Below the pieces are notes generated by a model. The model did not search any database. It was given only the letters and a program-made list of their open reading frames with translations, and was not told the DNA's origin. From NCBI GenBank assembly GCA_018398585.1, contig JAGTTD010000006.1, positions 1,252,501 to 1,316,500 on the forward strand: DNA of 64,000 nt, read 5' to 3'. Below are positions 9,801-24,600 of the stretch, one piece after another (the stretch's first letter is position 1; every line of letters starts with the position of its first letter). The position numbers were made by a program, and so were the translations under genes. The DNA comes from Simmondsia chinensis (Eukaryota; Streptophyta; Magnoliopsida; Caryophyllales; Simmondsiaceae).

Positions 9801-12800
9801 CGGCATCTTCATTAGCTTCTCCAAGTTTATGATTAGGATCTATAGGAGTGGTTGCAGGTTTACATGCCAGCTTCCCAGTTTCCTTCAAAAGATCAGTCAC
9901 ATATTTCTATTGTGAAATAAAGATGCCCTGCCATGAGTGAGCTACCTCAATCCTTAGGAAGTACTTCAATCTCGCTAGATCTTTTATCTCAAACTCTCTG
10001 GCCAAACATTGTTTTAGAGTTTCCCCGTCTTTCTCATCATCCCTTGTTACAATGATATCATCAACATATACCAAAAGAGCTGTAACTCCCCCTGAATCAG
10101 AGTGTTTAATGAATAATGTGTGATCTCCTTGGCTCTGCTTGTATCCTCTTGCTAGCAACACTTTTGCAAATCTCCCAAACCATGCCCTAGGAGATTGTTT
10201 AAGACCATATAATGCCTTTTTCAATTTTCAAACCTCGTTTGCTTCTAGATTGCCTCCAAATTCGGTGGAACCTCCATGTATATCTCTTCCTCCAAATCAC
10301 CATGAAGAAAAGCATTCTTTACATCAAACTGTTGTAGATGCTAGTTGTAATTTGCAGCCAAAGACAACAAAACTCTAACTGTATTCATCTTGGCAACTAG
10401 AGCAGAAGTTTCCTGATAATCCACTCCATATGTCTGAGTGTAGCCCTTGGGCACCAACCCAGCCTTATACCTCTCAAGAGTGCCATCTGTCTTATACTTT
10501 ACATTAAAGACCCATTTGCACCCAACTGTTCGTTTTCCTTTTGGTAAATTCACCAACTCCCAAGTCTTGTTTTTCTTTAAGGCTTCCATTTCTGTTATCA
10601 TGGCCTGTCTCCATTCTTCTTTGGCTAATGCCTTGGATAATGTTGTTGGAATAGAGATAGTGTTTAAGCTCACAAGGAAACTTTTGTGGGATGGTGAGAA
10701 TTTATCAAATGACACAAAGTGGGAGAGTGGATATAGTGGGTGTTTAGTGCATTCTCTGGTTCCTTTCCTAATGGCAATCGGTAAGTCAAGGCTATTGGTT
10801 TGAGATTCAGGAGGTTCATACCCTTCTTGAGTGAGTTAGAAATTGTTGCTACCTCAGTATCAGGGTCTTGAACTTGCATTGGTTCAAGAACTGGAACTTT
10901 CCTCCTTGAGTACACTTGCAAGTTCCTCATGGCATCAAATCCAGTGTTATCCTTAGTATTTGGAACAAGAATGGGATTTTTTGGATTTTGATTGGATGAA
11001 GGTATGGACTCAAGGGAAGAATTGGGTTGAGGAGATGATGAGGAGGGAGACAACTCAAGCAAAAAGAAGTCCTTTTTCTTATCTTCCATGAATGAAGTTT
11101 CCCTTTGAAGATAAGGTTGAGTGAAGTATGGTTTGTTTTCAGTAGAAACATAGAATCTTTTGGTAGGAGGGTGATAACATTTATACCCTTTTTGAGTTGA
11201 TGAATATCCCACGAAAATACACTTAGTTTCCCTTGGATCCTATTTCCCCCTACTATGACTATGAACATGAACAAATGATGTACAACCAAAGATTCTGGGT
11301 ATGAGTTTGTTTGTGGTGTTGAGGTTTGGATAGAATTGTGAAAGCATGTCCATAGGAGTTTTAAATCCTAAAACCCTTGAAGGGAACCTGTTTATAATGT
11401 GTGTGGCTGTGAGGATAGCTTCCCCCCAATAGGATTTGGGCATATTTTGTTGGAAAAGGAAGGCTCGGGTTGTGGTTAGTAAATGGCCATTTTTTCTCTC
11501 TGCCACTCCATTTTGTTGTGGGGTATCAACACATGATGATTCATGAATGATTCCTTCCCTTTGAAAATAGGGAGAAAGAATTTGGTTAAAGTAATCTCTT
11601 GCATTATCAGACCTAAACCTCTTAATTTTCACACCAAATTGATTTTTGGACCATGTTGTGGAAGTTTGAGAATGCACTACTCGCATCAAATTTACTTTTA
11701 AGTAGAAAGATCCAAGAGACCCAAGTACAATCATCAATGAAAGAAAGAAACCACCTTGCACCAAAAATATTAGAAACGCTTGAAGGACCTCATATGTCAC
11801 TGTGAATTAAATAAAAAGGAACAAACTCTTTTTATTGCTAATTGTAAATGACACATGTCTATGCTTTGCAAGTTCACAAACATCACAATGAAAATTTTCA
11901 AGATTCAATTTTTTGAACAAAGATGGAAACATGACTTTCAGAGTTCCAAAGGAAGGATATCCTAAATGAAGGTGATGAAGCCAAATTTTGTCTTGATTGG
12001 AGGAATTTTCAGAAAAAAATGACAAAGGTAAGTTGTTCTTGATAACACTAGAGTTGCTTGATGAAGGATTGCTTGATGTCTCAAGGTAGTACAACCCATC
12101 CTTTTCCTTAGCAAGTCCAGTCATCTTCCCCGAACCCTGGCCCTAAAATACACAACAGGAGGAATAAAATGTTGCAATGCAATTTAGGTATCTGGTGAGT
12201 TTTTGTATGGACACAAGATTAGTGGACAATTTAGGAACATGGAGCACATTTTTAAGAACAAGTGAGGGATTTATTTGGACATCTCCTAAACCTGCCACTG
12301 TGGTGAGTGAACCATCTGCAATAGCAATTTTCCTATTACCAAGGCATGGGGTATATGAGCTAAACTTTTGTGAGGAATGTGTCATATGATCCGTGGCTCC
12401 AGAGTCAATGACCCAATAATTCATAACAGATTTATCCAAGACATTTAATTCATAAGAATCAAAGAACTTACCTGAATGTGCCAAGGAGCTAGCACCAATA
12501 GGCTTTTCAAGGGTGCCCTAATAGGTTTCTCAGTTTCTCAATCTCTTCTTGATTGAACTTTCTTTGTTCTTTAGATTTCTTCTCTTGGCTTGGCTGAGTT
12601 ACAATCATGTGAGCTTGTCCTTGGCTTCTTGGCTGTCCTCCTTATAACCCCATTCCTTGCTTGAAGTTGAGGGTTTTCCATGCAATTTCCAGCAGCGATC
12701 CTTGGTGTGTCTCAGCTTTTTGCAGTAAGTACACCAGAGTTTGTCCCAGTCATCCTTGTTGTCATGACTTGGAGCTTTAGACACATCAGCTCTCTCACTG

Positions 12801-15640
12801 AAATGTCAGGTTCATGCTTTGGTTGTTTCCACTCTTAGACACCATAGCAGATCCTTCTAATGCTAGATTTCCATGCGTCACACCTCTCCTGCTCTCTTAT
12901 ACTCTTACAATGGAGATGGCTTCATTCAAGGAGAGAAATTTTGCCTTTCCCAAGATCTGGATTCTGACCTGATCAAATTTAGCATTAAGGCCAGCAAGAA
13001 AATCATAAACTCTTATCTTTTTCAATGAATTTCTTCAAAGCTGCTGCATCTTCACTGCACTTTATTTCTGCGCACTGGTAGTGGTCCATTTCTTGCCATA
13101 GGTTCTTCAAGAGATTAGCATACTCTGTGACTGATCTTCCTTCCTGTTTGGAAGCCGAGATCGTGGTCTTTATCTCATAGATTTGTGCAGCATCCTTAAC
13201 CTTCGAGTATGTTTGTTGAATTGACTCCCAAATATCCTTGGCTGTGGGCAAGAACATACAAATATCACTGATTTCTAGTGTCATGGAATTCTCATGGAAT
13301 CCTTTTCATCCCAAGCCTCAAATGTTGGATCTCCTGTTTTTGGTCTAGTACCAAGAAGGTGGCTTAATTTCCCTTTTCCTTTGAGAAAGGTTCGAACCAT
13401 ATGAGACCATTTCAAGCAATTTTTTTTGTCCAATCTATATGCAACTTGAATATTCTGCAATTCTTCCATGATTTGATCAGATTGGGCAGTAGTAAAAGCC
13501 TTTGTTGTCTCTGTCATGGTGGACTATTGAGGGTAGTATTGGCTGGAATTAATGAATAAAGGGCTGAATGGATGAAAAACTGACAATGATGGTCAATAAA
13601 TTGAATCGGCTATGAAGGCCTGAGAAGAAAATCAGCAATTAAGGCTGAAGGCAAGAAAAGTAATTCCCAAGAAGAGCCTAAAGCTCTGATACCATGTGGA
13701 ATTTAAAGTATTGTATTGTATTATTGAGTAAAAAACATACATAAGAATGATACAATCCTCTAAGACATATATACAATTGTGGTTAAGAACCAAAGAAGGA
13801 AGAAATATAGCTTTCCTAAACTAATCCCTTTGGTTAAGGAAATCAGTATCAATTCCCATTATCATAGGAATTGATACTGATTTCCTATTCTTATTCTAGG
13901 AAAGAAAATAATCATATTCTTATTCTAAGAAAGAAAATATTCACTCATATACTACACACTACACACATGCTTTCCCACAAGTGTTTCGTCTGCTTGTACC
14001 AAATTTCCTATCCATTGGAATAAATGCTAGTATGTCTGGTACTCTTATTCCCAAGTGGATCCGTATGCGAGAAGCAAGATTCCAGATCGAAGTGTAATCC
14101 TTTCTGTCTATTTCGAGGAGGCGGGCAGGTTATCCCTATGATTTTGGGTACCTCAGGAGCCTTGCCACGACTGCATTTGGCTTTACCTGCATTTGTCTTT
14201 GCAAACAATGCTTCTCTCTTCAAATTATGAATGGTAAAGAAGCTGTAATATTTGTTTCATGTGTAGTGCTACTATTTTTTCCAGATATGCATGCTTTCAG
14301 ACTCTTGCATTACTTATGAGTTTATGTTGCACTAGCCATTGAACATGCTGGAAGTGTAATATATTATTTGCTTCACCTTGATCTTGGTGACCTGATGTTA
14401 CTTGTACACGGTTACAGTGTGTGAGCAGGCATATTCTATGGCACAGAATCTGGACCCAACTAGTGAAGGTAGAGGAGTCCTCCAGTTCAAGACTGGGTTA
14501 ATGTCTGTTATTAAGGTACTGTCAATAATTGAATTTAGTCCAAGATATCAGAGTTAGTGGTGTTTGTATGAATAGGTTTCCTTTGTCTCAAATTTGAGTT
14601 CTGTCAAATTTTATTGATTATACTCGTGCCTGCAGCAAAAACTTGCCAAAAGGGACGGGGCTTCAATTGATCGTAACCGTGATATTGAACGCCTATGGGA
14701 TTTCTATCTACGCTACAAGCAACGTCACAGAATTGATGATATTCAACAGGAGGAACAGAAGTGGCGGGAATCAGGAGTCTTCACTGGCAATTTTGGAGAG
14801 TAATGCCAATCTACTCTATTCAGTCACATGCTTACTTCCTAATTATTGTTCATAGTCTAGGGATAGCAGTTAACCGTGCTTGGGCGAGAGTAGTATCAGG
14901 ATGGGTGACCTCCTGGGAAGTCCTCACCTTCAGGTTGGAGGCACTGGGAAACAGCCTTTCTTCAGGTTAACACTTTGAAGGGGGAAGGCTGCGTACATCT
15001 GCCCCCCCAGACCCTGCATAAGCGGGAGCCCTTGAGGCACTCGGTATGTTCCTTTAGTCTAGGGATAGCAGTTTTGTTCTCATTAGAATGGCAATCCCTA
15101 TTATAGTGGGCTCTGGTTCATTTATTTATTTTTTTTGATCGAAAAAAGACATTTATTTTAGATTGCCTTCTGTACAATTTTCTTTTATTTGCTCTCTTTT
15201 TCAGTTTGTATATGTGGTAACTTCTTTTGCATATCTAAGTGGTTTTTTTTAATATTTACCATCTGGTTCATGTTATTTCCGTCCTACTGTTGAGTTGATG
15301 TTGACCTATTGTTGAAGTTTAGATGGTTTACAGTATCATTAGAGTGAGTAGTCTCTGATTTTTTTTTCAAAGAGATTTTGCTGATAGCTAGTCGTTGGCT
15401 GCAAACTCAGATCTATTGAGTAAAGGCTGCAAATTTAGATGTCCATCTACAAGTAATGTGCATTTTACCTTCCTGACCCTTCTGATTTTTAATACGTGGG
15501 AATTAATGCCAAATATTGTTTGAGGCATCTTTTTCTCATACTTAATGGTAGACTTGCACGCTAAATTGACATTCTACTTATGATTCTTCAGTTATCAGAT
15601 TTTGAGTGCTAGGATTCTTCTCAAGCCACATACCACCACC

Positions 15641-15681
<41 letters not shown>

Positions 15682-18600
15682 AAAAAAAAGTTACTCTCAA
15701 GGCTTGTGTTGCTTAGCAGAGTTCTTAGAGCTATCTGTATTGGCATTTGTTTTTGATGTAGCTAGTATTTTACTGAGTTGTTCTGTTTAAAGTTTGAAGT
15801 AGTTTCTAATTCTATTATTGTCTTATGATTTTACTTGCTTTATGCAATCCAAGTGCCAGCTTAGTTTACAGATCTTTCTTTGCAATTTTTGAAAGTTTTA
15901 TGTTATTTACCAGTAAATTGAAGTTGTTGGGTTATGATGTTCCAGATTGGTAGAAAAGAGGAAAGTATTTGCCATGCTGAGAGCTCTTATTGAGGTCATG
16001 GAGGCACTGAGCAAAGATGCAGCTCCTGGTATTGGAAGACAGATTATGGAAGAAGTACCGTTCTTTTACTTTATGTCTGGATATAATTTTTGGTGTTTGC
16101 ATCCCTTTGTCAGTTATTCAATTTGTCAGAATGTCATTGAACAATGTGATTTCTTAATTGCCCTCTTCTTGAAAAGCAAATGGGCACAAACAGATTTGCA
16201 ATGTGGTTATATCATGTGAGTGGATACTTGTCGTTCACATTTCTGTGCTTGGAAATCTGTAACACCAGTTTAGAGACATGCAAGATGACTCTGGCATGTT
16301 ACACTAGCTGATGCTAATAACATAAAGCCTTTCAATCTCTATGTAAATTAGCTAAAGCTTCGAAGCCCCAAAAGCTCTTTATCTACAAAACTCCTAAAAA
16401 GAGCACTTTTTATTATGATAAATTAACTCACGTATATTGATTTTAAAAATCCTAGCATTTCTTTTTAGCCAAATGTTACACTAACTAATGAATACATTAC
16501 CATGGAGATCCATATCATAATATTCTCGATTGCACAATTGGTGGTTACATACAAACTTTTGCTTTTAAATTGTGGACGTTGGCAGGATGTAGTATATGAT
16601 GATTGCCTGAACATTGAGCTTCATGTATGACTTGTGCATGTCAAATTTCATGAACAATTGTAGTTGTGGAAGAACTGTCCTTTTACTATTTTCACCTTTA
16701 TTTTGATGATTTCTGTATATTTTTTGTGTTATCTCTAACTAGTTTTTGTAGCTTTTTGAACAAGATTTCATGTTTATTGTATCTGTGTTATCACTACAGT
16801 TATTGAGGTGCATCACATGCTCCTATTCTTTCTAGTGTCATGTTAATTTTTCTATTATCTGATTCGTTTCAGTTGAGGAGGATTAAAAGATCAGATGCAA
16901 CATTGTCTGGGGAGCTCACACCCTACAATATTATCCCTTTGGAAGCACCATCATTGACAAATGCAGTCGGAGTTTTTCCTGAAGTAAGCAAGCTGTCGAT
17001 CTGTATTTGAGATCATGTGATGATTTTTATGTTGTGTGAGACTATTGGAACCACTTTCAAGTTTCATGGGAATGGGGTGTAATAATCCTACTTAAACCTG
17101 TTTAGTTACCTGATGTATATCTTGTACTCTGATATATTTCCTTAAAGTGCCACAAGTTCTGATAATTGTTGTCAGACTGGGCCGTTGTTTCCTTTGATCC
17201 TGAAAGCGAAACAGGACAAAAGAATGCGACATTTATTGGTGTACAAGTCCTAGTAGAAATAGCTCACAGCAGTCTGTTGCTGAAGAGGAGGCCTTATTAA
17301 TATAAAATTTGTGACATTTATTTGGTGTGCAATCCCCAGGAATTCTATGGTTTTGTGTGGATTAGGGTGCAGAAACTTCTTTTGTATTCTTCTTCTGTCA
17401 AGATGGTTAGGGGCTTTGTAGTAATATTTCTTTTTCCGTTCTGAGGCTTTATGCTACTGATGTTCCTTTGAGGCTTTATTGCACTCGTTATTTTCTTTGT
17501 CTTGATATCTGCATATACACATACGAGCATGCACACACATCCTTTGTCTGTTTGCTTTTGTTGCTGAAATATTTTGCTGTCTGCGATACCCTTTTTTTTT
17601 TAAAGAAGAAGTTGTGCAATTTCCTTTCTCCATTTCTGGTACTTTTTTATACTATTTGCATTGTTAAGATGTTAGATAAATCTTTTGCGTTTGTATAGAT
17701 TGGATACTAGAAAAGGGCTACAGAGAATCCTTGGCCGCCACCAATTTGCAAGTGTTATGTCTTTCTCCTGGTGTTCTGGTGTGTTGTGTTATGAGTTATT
17801 CAAAGTAAGCTTGTTAAGCTCGCTGATGGTAATGCTTCCCATGGAAAGAGGAGATGCTGGCATAGTGTGTATAGTAATCTTATTTCTGCATGGCATTAAA
17901 TGATTCACCTTTCATCTTGCTTTTTATTGTCTTCTATTGTTATATCCTTGATTTCACTGATGAAACATATTATGACTGAAGCTTGAATTTTTGATGATCA
18001 TACCAGGTTAGAGGTGCTGTGTCTGCGATAAGATATGCTGAAAACTTTCCTAGACTTCCTGTTGACTTTGAGATTTCTGGACAGCGAGATGCAGACTTGT
18101 TTGATCTTCTGGAATTTGTATTTGGCTTTCAGGTGTGTAAAAACCATCATACAGCTTTGTGCATTCATTTTGGCTATACAGAGAGTGGTTGTCTCTTATT
18201 GTGGTGGCCCTGGTTGATATACAATAACCTGATTCATGTATTTTTATGACTTGATATAGCTACAGCTTATTTCTAGCTGGCTAGCTGGTGGTCAGGCCTC
18301 AGGGTTCCATTCCATGTAATTGATGTTAATTGAACTGTTGTGTTACGTTGCCTTTATTTTCTTGCATTTAGAAGGTAGATGAATGGGTAAATTTATTTTT
18401 TTCCCTATATCTTAGTTTCATAGAGAGATTTCTTTTGCATATCCACTTCTACGAGCTGAGAGAAAGGGGAAAAAGAATGATAATTTTATTTATGTGATAA
18501 TATCTTTCCTTGTCTATTTAGATGCAAAATCCTTGCACTTCGTCTTGAATTTGAAATATTCGTAGTTCAACTAAGTAGCCAATATACTTACAAGAGTTGA

Positions 18601-21600
18601 CCTGGATATGTTTTTCTATGTTTGACTTCAATTGCTGTGTTCCAACCTCTTACAAGAAACGTTTGTGAGAAAAGCTAATTTTAGTCTTAGACTTGAGTAG
18701 TTCTGTCTGAGTGATAACTGGGAGGAACATTCACTTATCTTGCAAATGTAGTTAAAAGTATCGAGCATGAGAAGTTTAATTGCTGCTCTTCTTTCTTTCC
18801 CGGTTTTGGGTGATTCATAGTTTCTCATTGACCCCTTTGAATCTCTGTTTTGCAGAGAGACAACATAAGAAATCAGCGTGAGAATGTCATCCTTGCCCTA
18901 GCAAATGCCCAATCCCGTCTTGGAATACCAGATGAGCCTGATCCTGTGGGTACCTAATTTTTCTTGGTTTGTGTTTTAGAAGTATATTAAATTCTGTCAT
19001 GGATTTCAGCCTGGCTTTTAGATTCTATATGCTATGAGTATATATTTTTGTTGATTGAAACCGTATTCTATAAATTTTGAAAATTGATTGTCCTATTTCA
19101 TTTAGGGGTGAGCATATTATTGAACTAGCATGCCATATGCTGATAGGATTTTGGTAGTATACTACAGATTGTTTTACCAGTTGTGTCATTTGCTGTGCAT
19201 TACTCTTTTCTTAGAGTTTGTGACTTTTTCTTAGTCTCCAATTACAGCTGGACGGCTTTGCTATTAGAAGCATTACAATTTATCATCTCTTCAAGGGAGT
19301 AGAGACCATTTGTTATTGACAATTTTACTTACATTAGGTCCACTATGGCTCCAAATGCAGCTTCATCAGCTAGCATGGAGCAAGTGAGCTTAAAGAAATC
19401 ATGTTTTAGCTAAAACTTCACCTTATCCGGGCTAATCTAATGGGGAAAAACTGTTGTCAGTGGGTATTCATCCAAAGTAAAGGCTGCATTATGGTAAAAC
19501 ATCATTAGTTTTATATAAATGTGATAGGATTCACAGAGTCGTAATTTCTTTTGAGCTTTGACTTTGTTATCTAATCTTTGATGGGATTCACAGAGTTTTA
19601 ATTTCTCTCCGCTTTGACTTTGTTATCTAATCTTTGATAGGTAGCAAGTGTAGAGAGCTCCACATAACCATGTGTTGGAGCCATGGCATTCATGCATCGC
19701 TTTATTCTTCTATATACTTTTCTGCGGTCTTCTATTTGGATTAGAATTGTGTATTTGTGTTCTTATTTTATCTTTTGAGGACATCTTGTACATTTTTTCT
19801 CTCGTAATATAACTTATCTTTCTATAAAAAGGCTTATACTTGTTAGCCTCGGTGCTTTTACCTGTCTCTATCCTCTTCCGACAGCTCCAATGTTTGACAT
19901 TTGTGACTTGAGTATAACTTGGCATGAAATAATTGATTTTGTACTGCTCTGTCGCATCTAGCCATGGAACATGTTACTTGTAGTTTATTGTTCTTTGCCA
20001 AGTTAGAAGTCTCAAGTTGCATTGTGATTAATTGAGCCTGCTTTACTGTGAAGATGTTGGCTATATATAGTTCACTTGGCAGTGATTAGACATTGGGCCT
20101 GTTTTATCTGGATACGGACTGATATGGTGTTTTGTTATGTATAGAAAATTGACGAAAAGGCTATTAATGAGGTTTTCAAGAAGGTGCTGGACAATTACAG
20201 CAAGTGGTGCAAATATTTGCGGATACGCCCAGCATGGAATAGGTTCTGCGACCTGCTTCTGCTCTGAAATGCTAACTCTTGTTCTTTTGCTGACTGCTGC
20301 TAGTGGTTTACCGTGCAGATTTGATGCAATCACTCGTGAGAGAAAACTTTTTTTAATTTCTCTGTATTTCCTTGTATGGGGGGAAGCTGCTAATGTTCGT
20401 TTCCTTCCTGAATGCATCTGCTACATATTCCACAATGTATGTGTTGTCTGCCATTTAGCTATTTGTCAGCTTTATTTCTTATTGTCTTTCCATAGTTAAT
20501 TTTTTGTGCTTTTACATTTTTTGGGAAATATGTAGAAAATTGAATTTTTGGCATTTCTTCTTTTCACCTGGGGAAACTAATGTCTCAATTTTCTAATTCT
20601 GTGAGTTTGGCAGATGGCGAAGGAGTTGGATGCAATCTTGGACCATGGAGTAGCTGAACATGCAGCGAGCTGCAGAACTGAAAGTGGCTCGGTCTCCTTC
20701 CTCAAGCAAATTATACGTCCTATCTATGAAACAATGGCCGACGTTAGTGAATCCTTCTGGAATGCTTTCTTTATATCTTATTCTTTGCTGCTAGTGGTGT
20801 TGAAAAGCCTTATTAGATTAGTTGGGATTTCTCTGTATCCTTCTAATTTTATCGGATGTCTTCGAAGAGACAGATTAGTTGGGATTTAAATTGTTTGATC
20901 TAGGTATGCTAGGAATTTCCTCCCCCCCTCCCTCCAACCAAAAAGAAATCCCGTATTATGTTCCATACCCACAATTCATATAATGGTATGGGCTAGATTT
21001 AGAGCCACATAAGAAAGCTCTGTTTGTTTTTAACTTATATCTGGGAGAGACATGTAGGAAAACCCGTTGGTCTCTCAGCTTACGTAGTGAATGAAGGAGA
21101 AACGGTCAAACTTTCTGTTGCTTTCTCCTGGCCTGCTCATCCTGTGGGTGGATAATGGAGTTTCTTTGTTTGGTACATAAGCAAAAGAACTATATAGATT
21201 AATAGGAGAATAATACAAACTCAGAAAAAGTCATCCTTCTTGAAAGCATACAAAACTACGACAAAACTGCAATCTTTTGAATATCACCTAAAGAAGTTCC
21301 CTTGAATGCACTGACAGCATGCAAAGGTAAATGCTTAATAACATGGCCCCACCCTTTTGGAATGCACTAACTAGCAAAAAAAATGCTCTAACTAGCAAAG
21401 TGAGCAATATGCTAGAGCTCCGTACGATCCCCAACCTTCCCACGGACCTCAAGTCTTTACTGGAACATTTGCTCATTGAACATCTGCAACAAAGAAATTG
21501 GAGTAATCATTCATCTCGCTACTGTAACGTCAAAGTACACAGATAACAGGATAGAGCTCTATTAGGCCTCCTCACCTGCAAACAATCATTGGTCTTGATT

Positions 21601-24600
21601 GTGTTCTAAACTAATTTCTGAACAAAAAACCTCAGGCTTGAGGGGACCTATTCATTTCTAAATAAGCAGAAAGGCTAGGCTTGTGGAGTATAAAGCAAAT
21701 GAGGATGGAAAGATTTGCAAGGTAAGTCTGCAAGCCAAATCCTACTCTTGACTAGAGGACTGTTGACAGGACTGCAAAATATAAATAATGGTATAGTTAC
21801 CTCTACTTCCTCGCCTGGGTTTCTATAACTGTGTGGATTCCAAGAAACCAACTTCTTGTCTCTGCTAAAACGAAACAGGAGCACGTGCATCTATTGGATG
21901 TAGGAGTATACAGCCAAATGTGGGGGGGATGGCGTCCAGAGTTGGCAATTTGGCGATCTTGTGTTCCTAATTCTGATAAGCTCAATTTTAGGTCTATGTA
22001 GTATGTTTTGATAACATGCATGGTAATTCGTACATCAATCCTTAATTTAATACAAGCTTGCATGATGCAAAATATGAGAACGCATAGTCAATTCCTTTTT
22101 TAGCACTAATCTGAGAAGGCAAATCTCGAAAACAAGCTGTCAAGATGCAACTTTGGGTGCTTCCTTCCTGGGGAAAGTTATTTGAGGAAAGAAAAACCTA
22201 AGCACAGTTTCTTTTCTCTAGGAGAGTAATTAGTAATTCGATGTAATTAGTAAGCTTTCTCACTGTTAAATGTATCCAATCACCTAGGCCTTGTTTTGAT
22301 ATTTGATCTAAGAGCTTCATTCTTGACCAAGGGAACTCTTCTTGTAAGCTAACCTAAGCCCGGGAAGGGGGCAAATACACTTGATGGGGTAACATTTCTT
22401 GATATTTGCTAATATTCTCTTCGTTTACCATTCAGATTTATGTGATGGAAGTAGTCTTCTCCTGATATTTCTCGCATGTTACTAAAAGTTGTTATTTCCA
22501 GGCCCTGTTCCTTGTTATTATTCTTTAGTTTCAGTGTTTGATGTGTATTTTGTTGCTTAAGGAAATATGAGGTCGAGTTCATTTTTCCACATATAGAAAG
22601 TTCTGTATCTTTGGTTTAAAACTCAAATTTCTCTTATATACAGGAAACTGCCAGAAATAATAATGGAAAGGCTGCTCATTCGGCTTGGAGAAATTATGAC
22701 GATTTCAATGAATATTTCTGGTTTGGCTTCTTGGAAACCAGTGAAATCCTTGATTTGATTTCTTCAGATTTCCCAAAATCATTATTTTCTGTCTCTATGC
22801 AGGTCCCGTGCATGCTTCAGCTTAGGATGGCCTATGAAAAAGGATTCTGCATTCTTGAGAAAGCCAATAATAATATGGAAAAGGGTTAGTTTCGAAGTAA
22901 AAAGCAGCGGTTACTGATTCTTCTATTAGGATTCAACATTTCTCATTTTTGATATTTTTTCACTCCTTCACTTGTGCACTTGTTTTTGTTATTGAAGATG
23001 GACTACAATTCGACTGAGACTTAAATCTGACAAATGTGAATACACTTTTAGCTCTTGGTCTTGTTTCCCTGACTACTAATGGGGATACGAGTTTCTTGAA
23101 GTCTGAATTGAAGTTATAATCTGTATCTTAGATATGTGTCTTTATGCTACTTTTACTCATGATGAATTTTTCAAAGGTAGGTTAAAGCTTTTATAGAACC
23201 AAATAAAGGCCATTGCTTAGTCTAACACCCTTACATAATAGATTTTGAGCTAGCCATTATTTCATTGGCTGTTACGAAGAGGTCTTATTTGTAGTGAACT
23301 ACAAAATGCATTATGCATCGTCTTTTATTTAGCATACTTGTAAAAGTTTTTTCATTAGAACAACTGTTAAAATGTCTTTCTCGTAGAGTAAGAACCAAAA
23401 GAAACAACTTAGAGATGTCTCATCTAGGCTTTGCCATCTTTCCTACCTAGCAGTACCAATGTGTAAGTTACCAGTATCACGGAGTGATCTTGACGTGGCC
23501 ACCTTTTAGATGTGCGATAATGAATTTTAGTGGCAGTTCCGTCCTGAGCTGGAATTATATCTTCGTACATCAACTTGTGTCTTTTTTATTAGCCTGTCTA
23601 CTTTTTGATATTTTCTTTTAAATTTATCTAAATTGGCAGACAGCAAAGAGCAGCTTTGTTGAGCATCGAACATTCCTTCACTTATATCGCAGTTTCCATC
23701 GCATGTGGATCTTTTTAGCCATAATGTTCCAGGTTTTGTTATTTGATGCTCTTTTTCAATATGATGAGTTCTACAGGAAATGTTAATCATTGGACCTAAA
23801 TGTTTTCATCGATGCTTTCTCACTGCAGATTTTGACGATTATAGCATTTAACAATGAAAAAATCAACCTCGATACTTTTAAGATCATGCTGAGCACTGGA
23901 CCAACATATGCTGTCATGAATTTTGTGGAGAGTGAGTATCTTAAATTTCAGTAAGCGTCTCCACTAAACCAATATTTTACTTTATTACCTTTCAACTAAA
24001 CAATGAATTTCTTTTCACGTAGGTTGTCTGGATGTCCTGCTTATGTTTGGTGCATACACCTCTGCCAGAGGCATGGCTATTTCAAGGCTAATTATTAGGT
24101 TCTTTTGGTGGTGCCTGTGCTCCGTAGCTGTGACCTATCTCTATGTGTGAGTCTAGTGCTCCAAGTCCTTGTACATGCCCCCTGTTTATGTTTGTGTCTG
24201 CAGCCAATACATGCCATGTATTCTGACTTAGGAATATGCTTGTTGAACAATTTTATAGGAAGGTACTAGATGAACGTAACCAGCGGAACAGTGAACCATT
24301 CTATTTTCGAATATATATTCTTGTACTGGGCATTTATGCTGCTGTGCGCATAGTCTTTGCCACGCTAATGAAGATTCCTGCTTGTCACACTCTATCACAA
24401 ATGTCTGATCAGTCATTCTTTCAATTCTTCAAATGGATCTATCAGGTAGTTAATCCAACATGTCTTTGGTCTTGTACTTAAATAAATGGAAATACTGAGC
24501 TCTTATTCTCATATACCATGTTTATTTCAGGAGAGGTACTTTGTTGGCCGTGGTCTTTTTGAAAGGCCTGTTGACTATGCCAGGTACGTGTTCTAGCTAT

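Larger units (their letters stand above)
8818..13979 (-). mobile_element. degenerate Ty1/copia LTR retrotransposon in CALS10 intron 1
   Basis: The element is 5162 bp and reads on the minus strand, opposite to its host gene. LTRs of 285 bp (13695-13979) and 284 bp (8818-9101) start TG and end CA. They differ at roughly 20 sites, about 93% identity, so the insertion is not recent. The 5-bp flanks are AGCGT (8813-8817) and AGTGT (13980-13984), 4 of 5 matching. Next to the 5' LTR is the complement of TGGTATCAGAGC (13683-13694), the initiator-Met tRNA primer site. Next to the 3' LTR is a TTGAGGGGAAGT polypurine tract. The order gag, protease, integrase, RT, RNase H is that of Ty1/copia. Several frameshifts and stops make it non-autonomous. 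Confidence 0.95.
6869..20742 (+). other. CALS10: CALS10 exons 1-10: N-terminal region and FKS1 domain
   Basis: Exons: 6869-7076, 14418-14515, 14636-14799, 15946-16054, 16873-16983, 18007-18132, 18856-18945, 20145-20242, 20319-20436, 20614-20742 (residues 1-417). Exon 1 is split from exon 2 by a 7341-bp intron that hosts the copia element; the join restores [13 protein letters not shown]. Exon 6 encodes the conserved [19 protein letters not shown] block. Exons 8-10 encode the FKS1-type domain, with [19 protein letters not shown] in exon 9. Exon 7 ends at a GTGGGT donor, the only choice that avoids a stop in the next exon. Confidence 0.93.

Noticed and set aside
14872..15054. Cassandra TRIM LTR as an explanation for the 5S-like sequences
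   Set aside because: The copies lack TG..CA ends and a primer-binding site and have 15-19-bp flanking duplications, which LTR integrases do not make.
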